A DNA stretch of 64,000 nt from NCBI GenBank assembly GCA_907165135.1, contig OU015569.1:1922001-1986000 (forward strand). The letters are read 5' to 3'. A model generated the notes under the pieces. The model worked only from the letters and a program-made list of their open reading frames with translations. It was not told where the DNA came from and did not search any database. Made by a program: the position numbers and the translations under genes. Source of the DNA: Oikopleura dioica. Its lineage: Eukaryota; Chordata; Appendicularia; Copelata; Oikopleuridae. Shown piece by piece: positions 11,217 to 21,424 of this stretch. Each line of letters opens with the position of its first letter. The first letter of the stretch is position 1.

Positions 11217-14200
11217 ATGTCCGGACGAAGTGAAAGTCGATCCGAAACTCCTAGTGAGAAGGCGCCAGAAAAACCACAAGAAACGGAGAAAATGACTCTT
11301 CCAGAGGTTGTTGTCTCTTTTCTTTTAGTTTCTAAAGACATCTTTCAGGAGAGTAGTGCTCCACCTACTTCTGGAACTCAAGCTGCACCAGAAGCAGCGA
11401 AAAAGGAAACTCCGATAGAACCCTCGCTGGCTCCAAAGATTCCAGCTCTGCAACCGGGCTGGCCTGAAGGTCCCGTGTCTACGCCTAGCAACCCTAATTG
11501 GTCGTCACAACCGACAACGCAGCAGAACCCAGCGACGTCACAGTCAGTAGGTCCCAATTGGGACGTCCACGTTGATCAGTCAAAAGCGTGGGATAGCGAT
11601 GACAAAGGCAAGGCGCCGCCAGCCGCGCCGGGACAGAACCCATGGCCGACTACGTCCGCTTCGCCGGGAACTGACGTCTGGAACCCGTCCCGTCCGAATA
11701 GTAAAGGGATTTAAACACGAAGGTTTTTCATTTGAACTTTAGATTCAGCACAATGGGGGCCACCTCCGCAAGCAACGCAGCAGCATCCGCAACAATCTCT
11801 TCCAACCTCATGGCCACAGCATCCATCGAGTCAGCCGACGAACTCGACGCCAACGCAATCATTGCCCTCCAGTATGCCCTCAACGATCGGTAATACCAGC
11901 CAAATACCGCCGAATCCAGCAAATCCTAACTGGGGTCCGCCATCGCAGCACCCATCTCAGGTACATTTATTATACTCAATTTGAATTTACAGTCGAATTT
12001 TAGCAGAAAAGCCAGCAGCCGGCGCAGAATCCGTCCGGAAGCTCTGCTCAAAACTGGGGACCAGGCCCTTCGACACCCAGTCAAACAGGCGAGAACAGAT
12101 CCGGCCCATGGGGCCCTGGATCTAGCGGGGATGCTCCAGCGACATCAGTGCCTCAGAGCGCTGCTCCTCCAAGCTGGAACACTCCTGGAAGCACACCCAG
12201 TACATCGCAGCCACAAACGCCTAATTGGGGTGCTCAGGGAGAACCCAGAGGTTCTTCATCCAGTTGGGGAACGACAGGTAATTTTAACTTTTCTTTTATC
12301 ATTAACAATAACTTCAAAGGAATCGACGGAATCGGTCTCAGTTCTTTTGGAGACTCCCGTCAACTCAAATTACCAGGTTTAAATCTAGACGAATTCTTAG
12401 TTGACCAAACTGTTTAGACATTTCGCATCTCTCCGAAGAGCAGCAAAAGCTTATCAACAACAACGAGGGCTGGGGTAAACGGCCAATTTCTCAGAGCACT
12501 AAATGGGAAATCTCAGAATCAAGCCAGCATGATTCTAGACCGAGATTACCATCGCAGGCGACTGGAACTGAACTGTGGGATCCGAAAGTAAATAAGATTT
12601 TTTAAATATTATATCATGAATTTATCTCAAGGGCCCTGTGCATATGAACCAACGTGAACAACCGAGCGGTCGAAATCCAATGTGGCCACACGCACCTTCT
12701 GGTCCAGGCGAGCCAAGAGAAAGTTCCTGGCCCAGTAGCCACAATCATCCTGGCAGCGGCATGAGAGTATGACTGAAAACAAACTTCCCAAAGACTAATC
12801 ATGCGTTTCAGTACCCTAGCGACCACTGGCCTCGCGATCCGGTCGCCCATCAGCCCGTTCAACGGCCTCCATGGCCGTCGCAAAATCCATATGACTCGGT
12901 CAGTTGCTAAAATCATTCACAAAAGTTTAAACGATTTTAGGACTGGCCACAGAACAGATCACAGCATAACAATGATCCAAGCCCCTGGGATCCCCCACCA
13001 AGGTGCGTCTTTACACGACTTTCAGCTTCTTTAACCCGTTAAGGCCGTCTTATCCCAATCCTGGAGGTCGCGGCGGATACGGTGGTGGCCGCGACTGGCA
13101 GCATCATGACAAGAGACCGAACGAAAACATCAGTGGCTGGCCAGGCGATGTAGGCTTTATGTTGAAATGGGGTCCGGCATATTTTTTTCACGTTCTAACT
13201 TTAATACTTCTTTCACTTTTGTTAATTTTAAGCTTCTAAGATTATATTTGACGATACGTTTCGTACGTTGATGATCTTCAGGCTATTAAATCACAGGTAT
13301 AGACAGTCAGGCTTTTGAAATAGCTTTAAAGTAGTCCCATCAAGTTGCTTTTACATCTAGCTTTTCTTGATTACGCTCTTCGATTACTAATTAAAGAAAT
13401 GCCGTGCCCAAATGGGAAAACTGATTTTTAACGTTATTTAGTCGAGGAGGCCGAACCCCGGAATGCCGAACTATATAAATGTAAGATTTACTGTTTTTTG
13501 ATCATATACCATGATAACTTTAGATCTCTAATGCGTTGAAATACAACCTGTTACCTGGGAATATTCGCTCACAGATGCAAATGTGCAGCAAAGATACGCT
13601 CGAACAGCTCGACAGACTTTGCCAGATGCTCCTCTCAGAATGGGGCAAGCGAGAGTCACTTGCTAGCAACATGAATGTAAGTCCAAAGCTGTTTCTTTCT
13701 CGCTCCTACTGTCTTTTCAGCAAACTAATTTCACCTCGTATCAACAACGACAGCAAATTGAGCAAATGATTAACCATCATTCAAGCAATGAACAGGTTTT
13801 TGACTATCTGGAAAGAAACGAACTAACTATTTTTGAAGAAACACAGAAGCGATATTATGTCACTATTGAATCCCGGTTTTGGCGGTGGTCACCGTGGTGG
13901 CCATCCTGGAAGCAGGCCGTTCCCTCATATGCCAGACCCGTAAGAAATCTCTTCAAGAGTTCGTTTTCACACTATTTTCAGCGCTTCTAGCTTCCCACAG
14001 GAACCTATTTGGGGATTACCGAAAGAGACACCAAAGCCTCATGATCTTGACCCTGATATGCCGGTAAGAAAATTATTGAAGACTCTAAAAGAGCTGGATG
14101 AATTTCTTATCAACATCATTTAGCCAATTGGTGGTCTCAATTTGAACACTCCAAAACAGAGCGACGTAGTGATACCACCCGCGTTCGTTCCTGGACAGAG

Positions 14201-14545
14201 ATGGGAAGGTGCCAAACCTCAGATGGAGCTCGAAAGAAATAAACCAATCGGAGAGTATCAGCAGAGCATTCCCGCCATCTTCAAGAATACTCCCAGCAGG
14301 GTAAACGATCAACAGTGCTCGCAGCGTCATAGTAAACAATTTTAGGAAAGCAAATGGTCCGATTCTGCGACTTCGGACAGTCCAAGCTGGGGCAACTCGA
14401 ACATGCGCGAGATTTGGAGAGGTGGACCGCGGGGTGGAAGCGGCGGCCACTGGGCTAATCATCCTGACAGTAATCAGACTTGGGGACCGCATGGTAACTT
14501 CAAGCGCAAATGATTCAACGCTTTGAATGAAGCTTTTCAGAGTAA
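11217..14545 (+). CDS. TNRC6: GW182/TNRC6-like miRNA silencing scaffold, reduced
   Basis: The family bridges Argonaute to poly(A)-binding protein and the CCR4-NOT deadenylase. Around seventeen small exons give about 760 residues. The composition is diagnostic: rich in Gly, Pro, Ser, Gln and Asn, with GW, WG or tryptophan motifs spread along the chain (for example NWGPP, NEGWGKR, WDPK, SWGNSN). A helical segment CSKDTLEQLDRLCQMLLSEW near 13580 sits mid-protein. FVPGQRWEGAKP (about 14187) resembles the motif near the PAM2 region of TNRC6 proteins. I see no RRM after it, so the C-terminal silencing domain looks short. A 15-nt mini-exon (13282-13296) is a phase-compatible but unproven inclusion. 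Intron 1 (42 bp) and several others lack stops in frame. The stop is TAA at 14543-14545 if the last intron is removed, or TGA at about 14514 if it is retained. The gene follows RABL2 by 238 bp. Confidence 0.82.
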
Positions 14546-16802
14546 AAGACTCCTCCCCGCCTTGGTCTGACCCTAATACGCTACAAGTTCCTCTTGTCAC
14601 CACAAATCCATCCAACTTTAAACAAACTACAAAAAACAACACCAAACTTGAACTGCGATGCACGAACCCCTCGTCTCGGTGCACACCCTTATGTTTAATT
14701 AGCAAATACTCTGCCTAAACGTCTTAATCTCCTTCACTGCTAGAACCAGTCGTGAACCGCGAATTTGCTCAGCCAAAAAAGAGCTCACCTCGGCGAACTT
14801 TTTTCACTTTTGAAAATTCTTTCTTCAAATCTAATCTTCTTGGTATCGTAAAGCGTGGTTTCTTCTCGGTTTCGTGACGGTCCCGAGTCTCGATGAAGGA
14901 GGAGCTCATCCAGTCCCTCCCGATTCCAGCCAAAGACCTTTGCTTGTTCCACCGCCGCTTACCTCATAAATTTTTCGCATTTTATTTTAACCAACCGTTT
15001 CAGACCAGATAATCCCTAAGCACGGCCGTTCTACTGCACCCTGTACTACTTTTTCTACCTGGATTTTCTCAATTTTCCGGGGCTGCTTTTATTGTGCCTA
15101 CCTAACCTATCCGAAACACCAACAACCCAAACACACATCTTTCGGGCATCACTAGAACAACCCCACCAAGTTAGGCAAAATCAATTCTACACTCTAAAAC
15201 ACCCATTCTCGCTAATTGACAAAAACCCACTGACCCAACTCAAACCTTCCCACGAATTCTAACTCGATGCCCAGGACACAACTTAAAATCACCAAAAACC
15301 GTTCATTATAAATTCTCAAAAATTAAAAAAAACAAATTCTAATTCGTCGTCCAAGTGCAGTTTTCAACTGCGCGCTTTCAAGAAAAATCTCAATGAAATA
15401 TAAAATAAAATGCTTTTTTTTTCCATATTATTTTTTCTTGCTGGGGACGCGTCAAGTGAGCTCAACGTTCCGACGAGCTCAAGGGCTTTCTTGGGCTATA
15501 ATTGGCTGCCCCCGATCGCTCTCCGTCCTCGGTGTATATGCCCGGTTATCCCCGGTCGATTTATGATCCATTTATATAAACATGAAGTTTTGAAGCTGCT
15601 TTTACTGTAACGGGAGAATAATAAGCTGCCTCGCCTCAAATATTAAACTCCAGTTATACGCCCCGCATCCAGCAAAGTTTTCAACTTATTTCGTCTTTTT
15701 TTATTCAACCACATATATTTCTAACAATTCGGGCTGTAAGTTCCAAAGTTCGGAGAGTCGCTAAACCTTGACCGCGAAGATGCTAATAAAAAAAAACTTA
15801 AAGCAATCTTCCAGACATTGTAGTTCCATCTTTCAGATGGAGTGTCTCGTAGTGCGCCAAAAAATCCCTTGCCAATGTACTTCTGTCATTCCGAAGAGTG
15901 CTTCAGAAAGCTGTCTGCACTGGGACAACTCATCTCGTTAGTCTCGTGTTTTCGCTGCTCTCCTTACTTACAGTAGTTTGTCGTTTTTACAATTTTCAGT
16001 TTTTTACTCCCTGCGGATTGATCTGTTATCGAGCGTTCAAGCATGGTGAATTCTTCTTTTTTAAATTTCTTTAACGTTATTTTTTGCTTCGTAATCGTGC
16101 TAGGCCTACGTCCGTTCTCGTCTTTCCAACATTTTTCTTTTCCTCTTTTTCGCGCCAGTTGTTTTTCCGAAACTGTTTTTTAAAAAATTTCTCCTATTGA
16201 GACTTTAATTTCCCTACCTTGAATTTTCCAGTGCGGGTTTTGCCATTGATGACATAAGGTGGCTTCTCTGGCTCAGCCCGGCGCGCCCGCTACTGAATGT
16301 AACTTCAACCTTTTTTTCTATTTTTTAAATGTGCATTTTCGTCTTGCGACTATCTATAAAATCAAAATGAAATATTCTGCATTACTCGAAATGTTTGACT
16401 TGTCCTCGCTGCGAAAACAAATGAAAACATCAAAAATCGTTGAGCCTAACCCTGCCCTATCCAAAACGAAAAAGATTGAGCTTCAAACTCTCTGTGCCTA
16501 GTTCACCGACTTAACTGTAGCCCGGCCTCTCGGTCCCGCCCGAAACAACTGCAAACAGGGGCCACACTTTCCAAAGCCAATGCCTACAATTAATCAAGTT
16601 CTGCACTAACTTACTCACTCCTGAAGCAGGGCCCGTTCACTCTGGAGTTTCAAGCTATTTTTTCTTTGATTTCCGTTTGTTTCATTCGTCTGTTTCGCCC
16701 TCTCGTGGAGAAATATATATTTCTTATGCCATCATGTTAAACTGAAACTATATTCATACCCATTATCGCTTCCTTACGCTCCCCGCTTTCAGAACACTCG
16801 AG
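14546..16802. other. Long intergenic region before TRAPPC13
   Basis: About 2.25 kb, long for this genome. I find no exon-like frame. It contains C/A-rich stretches (about 15100-15300), T-rich runs, and some GC-rich patches near 16260-16290 and 16515-16545 that could be transcribed leader. It probably holds the GW182 3' end and the promoter of the TRAPPC13 cluster. No RNA gene recognised. Confidence 0.35.
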
Positions 16803-18114
16803 ATGGAGCCCAAAGATCTCAACCTCAAAGTCATGAGGATATCAAAACCGGTTCTTCACGAGCGCGTCCCGATTTTCTCAGAAGAAGACAACGATTTAGA
16901 AGAGTCTGATGCCTCTGGACTTAGTTCTGCTTATTTGATGCCGAACTCTGTTGGCGACTTTTATTTAGGAGAGCCCGCTCATTTCTTGCTATCCATTCAA
17001 AACATGTCTAATCCACCGATTCAGTTCTCCGATGTGAAGGTCACCGTCCAGGTATTTTTCTTTTCATAAAAATAGAACTCAGTCAAATTTTAAAGACAGA
17101 ATCAAGAAACGCCCCACGAACAATAAATGGCGACGTTGCAATAGGCGTACTAGCACCAAATGAGATTCGAACGACACAAGTAAAAATCGACTGCCGTTAT
17201 CCCGAAGAAATGAACATGCTTTGCGCAGTGGAGTACTCACGGGATGGACAGCCGGGCAACTATCGCCGCAAGTATTTGCTCCCAGTTCGAAAGCCTTTTG
17301 ACATTTCTTGGCAATGGACAGCTCTGGCGAAAGGGTCAGCAATGCTCAATGTAATCATCACCAACAAAGTTGTCGGACGTACTGTTCTGTTCCAAACTTG
17401 CGCGCTTAACAACAGTGCAGGGGAGAAAAGGTGCAACATCACAGCGCTAAACAGTGGCGAGAAGAAGCCTATCGAAGTGGACACGGTATTTTCAAGAGGA
17501 TTCATGGTTGAGTCTGTTGATGGCAATGATTTCACCACAGAACTTCTTTCGCTCGATTTGAAATGGTTGCCTTCAAATGGCCAAGTTGGACATATTCAGT
17601 ATTCGCAGATAAAACCAAAGGTATCGTGACAAATCAACTCGAGTTCTCTTCCATGATTTCAAAGGAAATGACTTCACAATCTCGCCAATTAGTTCAGACA
17701 TATCCTAATCTTCTTATTCAAGGTAGAGAAGAGGCCAAAGCTGGAACTTTCGATTCACAACCTGGACGATCAGCCTTTTCCACCCAAGTGCAACGAAGCC
17801 TTTTCATTTTCTGTGTTTATCTGCAATCAGACTGAACGCGTTATGGAAGTCGAAGTGCTTTTAGACAGGTTAACAAATATTATTCCATCTCATTTTGACT
17901 TTGATTTTTCAGTGATGAGAGCGAGTCGATCAAGTGGAACTGCGTTTCAAAGTTTGATCTTGGCAAGCTTGCTCCTTCTGCTCAAAAAACAGTTTCTCTG
18001 AGCGCGATTCCTCTTCTCAAAGGCTTCCACTCACTCCCGTCTATCATCGTCAACGATCACTTGCTGAATCAGACTTACGCCTTCCGCGATTTCTACCGCG
18101 TCCCTGTCTCCTAG
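16803..18114 (+). CDS. TRAPPC13: TRAPPC13, TRAPP complex subunit
   Basis: Subunit of the TRAPP III tethering complex, which activates RAB1 in ER-Golgi traffic and autophagy. Four exons (16803-17051, 17096-17620, 17723-17868, 17913-18114) give 373 residues, close to the family length of about 417. Family features follow in order: an N-terminal LKVMRISKPVL segment, an immunoglobulin-like beta region with GDFYLGEPAHF (compare GNIFLGETF), LCAVEY...RRKYLLPV, SLDLKW...GHIQYSQI, and a C-terminal domain with CNQTERVMEVEVLLD and IKWNCVSKFDLGKL. The third exon boundary was chosen because it restores the conserved RPKLELSIHN frame across a 102-bp intron. The next gene, PSTK, starts only 143 bp downstream behind a TTTCAG acceptor-like motif, so the two may be co-transcribed. 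Confidence 0.9.
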
Positions 18115-18257
18115 TCAATTTAGAATTCGGAAATCAATTAAACCCGTCGATATCTTCATCTCTTTCTGTTTCATGCTCATTCTCATTCGTGCGCCGATTT
18201 CTCGCTGTAAATAATAAATAATTAACTTATTCGAAAGTCGCATCTTTCAGTTACACA

Positions 18258-19195
18258 ATGTACGTAGTTGTCATGGTTGGCCTTCCGGGCTCAGGGAAAT
18301 CAACTTTTGCTAAGCAGCTCTCTCAGGCATCAAACTTCAAGCTCTTTGAGCTCGATCAAGTTTTCGAAAATGATCCCTACAGTAAGGGCGATTGACAATT
18401 GACAATTTAAGCTTCACGGTTCAGATGAGAAGATCAATCGCCAATACGTGTTTGATCAGATAGAATCGCAATTCGAGCAATTTTCAAAAAATAACAAAGA
18501 ATTCGGATGCATTGTTGACGATCTCGGTCACCTACGCTCGATCCGGCGTTTTTGGTAGGTCTATGACCTCTTAAATTTCGTTGATAACTCTTCTGAGGTT
18601 CAATCTGGTCTGTGAGCATCAGGATCGTCGAATAATGCAGGGTCAATACAATATTTATGAGCATGATAGTGATTAAGATTGTCTTGATCCTTTTATCAGT
18701 CTTTATTGAAATAGCCACCCCCGCGCATGTATGTAAAGAAAGAAATGGCTTGAGAACACATCCGGTCCCAGCGCAATCAATGGAAAAAATTATCCAAACT
18801 TATGAATCGCCCGGAAACGAATACTTCGAGAAAAACTTAGTGCGCCTCCGCTCCATTGATTCCCTGTCGATCGAGATTGTGCTCCGTGCAATTCGTAGTT
18901 CTGTGTTCATCGAGCTTAGGAAGCAAGAAAAATGCCAGACAGAACAGAGTCAGCAGCACTTAGTTTGGGTTAAAGCATCCTTCTTTGTGATCAAAACTAT
19001 TAGCCATGTAAAGCCCTTTTGAAAGTAGAAATCGCCATTCGGAAAGAAATATCGGAACGAATTAAAAAGTGTTCGTCCCCCTCTTCAAAAAGAAAACTTG
19101 CCAGGAGTCTCAATTCGCTCAAAACTAGACTTTTGAATGATCCCTCAAACCTTTCTCTTTCCGATTTCAGTCGACTAGCTGACGAGTTAGATTAG
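18258..19195 (+). CDS. PSTK: L-seryl-tRNA(Sec) kinase
   Basis: Phosphorylates Ser-tRNA(Sec), the step before SepSecS makes selenocysteinyl-tRNA. The N terminus carries a clear P-loop, VGLPGSGKSTFAKQL (residues 7-21), followed by the ELD segment and a Walker-B-like stretch CIVDD. Downstream, FIEIATPAHVCKERNG aligns by eye with the family FLDCPLETCLQRN motif, and the C terminus (VEIAIRKEISERIKK...DELD) is a charged helix as in PSTK. Exon 1 is 18258-18383. The exon around 18420-18555 and a 10-nt mini-exon near 18604 are phase-consistent. The junction leading into the last exon (about 19026-19195) is not resolved, since no canonical donor in the right phase was found. The gene sits in a tight plus-strand series with TRAPPC13. 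Its presence implies the organism retains selenoproteins. Confidence 0.78.
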
Positions 19196-19242
19196 GAAAC
19201 GCTGCATTTTAAATGAATTATTTAACGATTTCTTGAGCTAGA

Positions 19243-19500
19243 ATGGCAGACTCGGGCTCAAATCCTGAAGAGGGTTCGATCCCCAACGAATCGGTTCAAT
19301 CAGTTGGCCAGAGTTTCATCGAGCCAACAGGCGAGGAAATCAACGACACCGCCGTTATTGACAGCTTCGAGGACACTGGAAAACCGTCCGTTCCTGTCGA
19401 CGGGAACCAGGCCGCTGGACAAGGCGCTGCTCCACTACCAGGAGTGAGTGGTGCCGCCAATGCTACTAATACGGACTTTTTCAACCAGGTATTGGACTGA
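19243..19500 (+). CDS. Short acidic ORF, possible first coding exon of CPEB
   Basis: ATG at 19243 lies 47 bp after the PSTK stop. The frame encodes an acidic, Ser/Gly-rich low-complexity segment (MADSGSNPEEG...NTDFFNQ) and reaches TGA at 19498-19500. A donor CAG|GTATTG at about 19492 is in phase 0. It could join the phase-0 acceptor at 21418, giving ...FFNQ|LDMSTLLQNQ and making this the N terminus of CPEB, with the intronless gene at 19841 nested in the intron. It could equally be a tiny independent protein. No domain seen. Confidence 0.4.
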   Translation: MADSGSNPEEGSIPNESVQSVGQSFIEPTGEEINDTAVIDSFEDTGKPSVPVDGNQAAGQGAAPLPGVSGAANATNTDFFNQVLD

Positions 19501-19840
19501 GTAATCTACTTGTTTAATCTATGTATTCGTGGTGCTAAATCAATTTCGCTCACTTTGAGATTCTTGAATCCAAGAATTTCGTGTTTAATCAGTTGTTGTA
19601 TTTGGAATAAAATCAGTATTCGTCCTAATTACTAAGTTCTTTGTTTCAGAAAGTTGTGTTAACAAATAATTTCCTTATCAATCTGTTTCTTCTCAAATTA
19701 GTCCTAGATTCGAAAAGAAACTACTTTACCAACCTCGAAATTCACTAATTCTCTAGAACGCTCATTTGCATTAGCTTTTTTCTACGCATTTGAATTGAGA
19801 TTTTCTTTTTTCTCCCATATTTGGAAAAAAAGACAACGAA

Positions 19841-21121
19841 ATGGGGACAAGTGCGTCTCCAACAGCCCCGACGAAGACAGAGATTAAGCCGTCTCGTGCG
19901 GTTATGCACAACCGTTTTCAGGAAAACTCGTTGATTAAAGACCCAAAGAAAACAAGGCTCATCTCACCGACGATTCGACAACCTAGAGGAACTAAGAAGA
20001 TCAAGCCAAAAGTGTACATTCCAGTGATGATTGGTATCCCAACTCCGGTGCTCGTGAGGCCCGAATTCGACCCCGCACTAGATTTCAATTTTTACGACCC
20101 TTCTCTTTCTCCGCCATTGCCTAGCCCGTTCTTTGACTATGGTTACTCTTCAGGAATTGCGTCTCCTTGGAGCTCAAGTGGTTTCAGCAGTTCTACAAGC
20201 CCCTGTATCTCCCCCTTTTTTTCTCCTAAACCCTGGCACGCCCCGTTCCAGGACTCCCTCAACTCTCAAAACCCCTCACCTAAGAATGCATTTACACCAA
20301 AACAATCCTCTGATGCCGGTTTACTAGCTCCTACGCCTCAAATCGCCGAGAAACCAACTCAGACATTGAACCCGAAGCCCATTCCAATCGCCAAGACCAG
20401 ACCACCTCCGATTATCAAGCCAAAGCTGATTCAACACTCACAACCAAGAACAGCTCTTATTGTCAAGCCAAAGAAAGTTTCCAATCCTAAGCTTATTCCA
20501 AAAGCCACGCAAAAACCACCTCCTGCTGCCAAGCGAAGCTATAGTGCCAGTGTTCGAGGAGTTCAAAAACCCAGACTAAGCCCAGTAAAAGCCCAGAAAA
20601 AACTTACCTACAGCGACAGTGTCAAGCGATCTCTAACTGCCAACCCAGAACAAACCCAAAACAATTCGTACTCAGCCGGCAAACATTCCAATCCCAGAAA
20701 GGATATCAAGAAATCGTCAAAAGGGCAAGTTTATAAACCCCCACATCTCAAGAAGCGCGAAGCTGCTGAAAAAGCCGCTCAAGAGTCTGCCAAAGAAGCC
20801 GCCGAAAGAGCTGCTAAAGAGCCCACTCATGTAGCAGCCGAAGAAGTAAGAAAAGAAGACCCTATAGGTCCAGAAAACTCACCAAAGAAAAAAGAATTTT
20901 TGGCGCTTTGTAAACCCTTCAGGCAGCCGGAAGAACCAATTCTCTACCGCCGTGAGCCACTTCTCAAACCTCCGATGCCTGCACAAGCTCCCAGACAAAT
21001 GGGTTTCGGTGTAAGAACTCACCAATTAATGTCACCGTTCCAGTTCTTCCGCGAACGACAGCAAGCTGAAAAGAGAGGGGTTATTATTACTCCCAATTAT
21101 CGACAGTTATCAAGTTACTGA
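19841..21121 (+). CDS. Intronless 426-aa Pro/Lys/Ser-rich protein with a YKPPHLK motif
   Basis: A single uninterrupted frame from ATG 19841 to TGA 21119-21121, notable where nearly every neighbour is cut every 100-300 bp. I do not recognise the family. The sequence looks disordered: a Pro/Ser/Phe-rich segment (about residues 65-145), then repeated proline-lysine phrases (PPPIIKPKLI, ALIVKPKKVSNPKLI), then GQVYKPPHLKKREAAEKAAQ (about 300-319) leading into an Ala/Glu-rich helix, and a tail ending NYRQLSSY. The YKPPHLK motif resembles the YxPPHLR motif near the N terminus of Ded1/DDX3 proteins, so an RNA-granule role is conceivable but unproven. Lack of introns suggests retroposition or recent gain. 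It may lie inside the CPEB transcription unit. Confidence 0.72.
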   Translation: MGTSASPTAPTKTEIKPSRAVMHNRFQENSLIKDPKKTRLISPTIRQPRGTKKIKPKVYIPVMIGIPTPVLVRPEFDPALDFNFYDPSLSPPLPSPFFDYGYSSGIASPWSSSGFSSSTSPCISPFFSPKPWHAPFQDSLNSQNPSPKNAFTPKQSSDAGLLAPTPQIAEKPTQTLNPKPIPIAKTRPPPIIKPKLIQHSQPRTALIVKPKKVSNPKLIPKATQKPPPAAKRSYSASVRGVQKPRLSPVKAQKKLTYSDSVKRSLTANPEQTQNNSYSAGKHSNPRKDIKKSSKGQVYKPPHLKKREAAEKAAQESAKEAAERAAKEPTHVAAEEVRKEDPIGPENSPKKKEFLALCKPFRQPEEPILYRREPLLKPPMPAQAPRQMGFGVRTHQLMSPFQFFRERQQAEKRGVIITPNYRQLSSY

Positions 21122-21424
21122 GATTTCGGTTTTCGCTGATATAAGATAATCAATTTGAATGACAACTACTTCAGTACTTTCCATAAAGAATTTAATTCTA
21201 TTATCTCATCAAAAGCCGTCATCTTCTTTTTTTTTCAGTTATCTCAGACTCTGAGTCAGAGCAAAGCGTTTTTTTTGTAAATTACCCATTTTTTTCATTC
21301 ACTGCATGCGATAATCAATCACAATTAACTAACATTCAATCTCCTAGCTCAGAGTGAGGCTCTCATGCCAATGATTTCTAGCTATGGTGAGTTAACGCCT
21401 TCCTAACTCAACTTTTAGCTGGAC

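Noticed and set aside
13282-13296. 15-nt mini-exon GCTATTAAATCACAG in GW182 as a certain exon
   Set aside because: Flanking AG and GT and phase are right, but such short matches occur by chance; mentioned only as possible.
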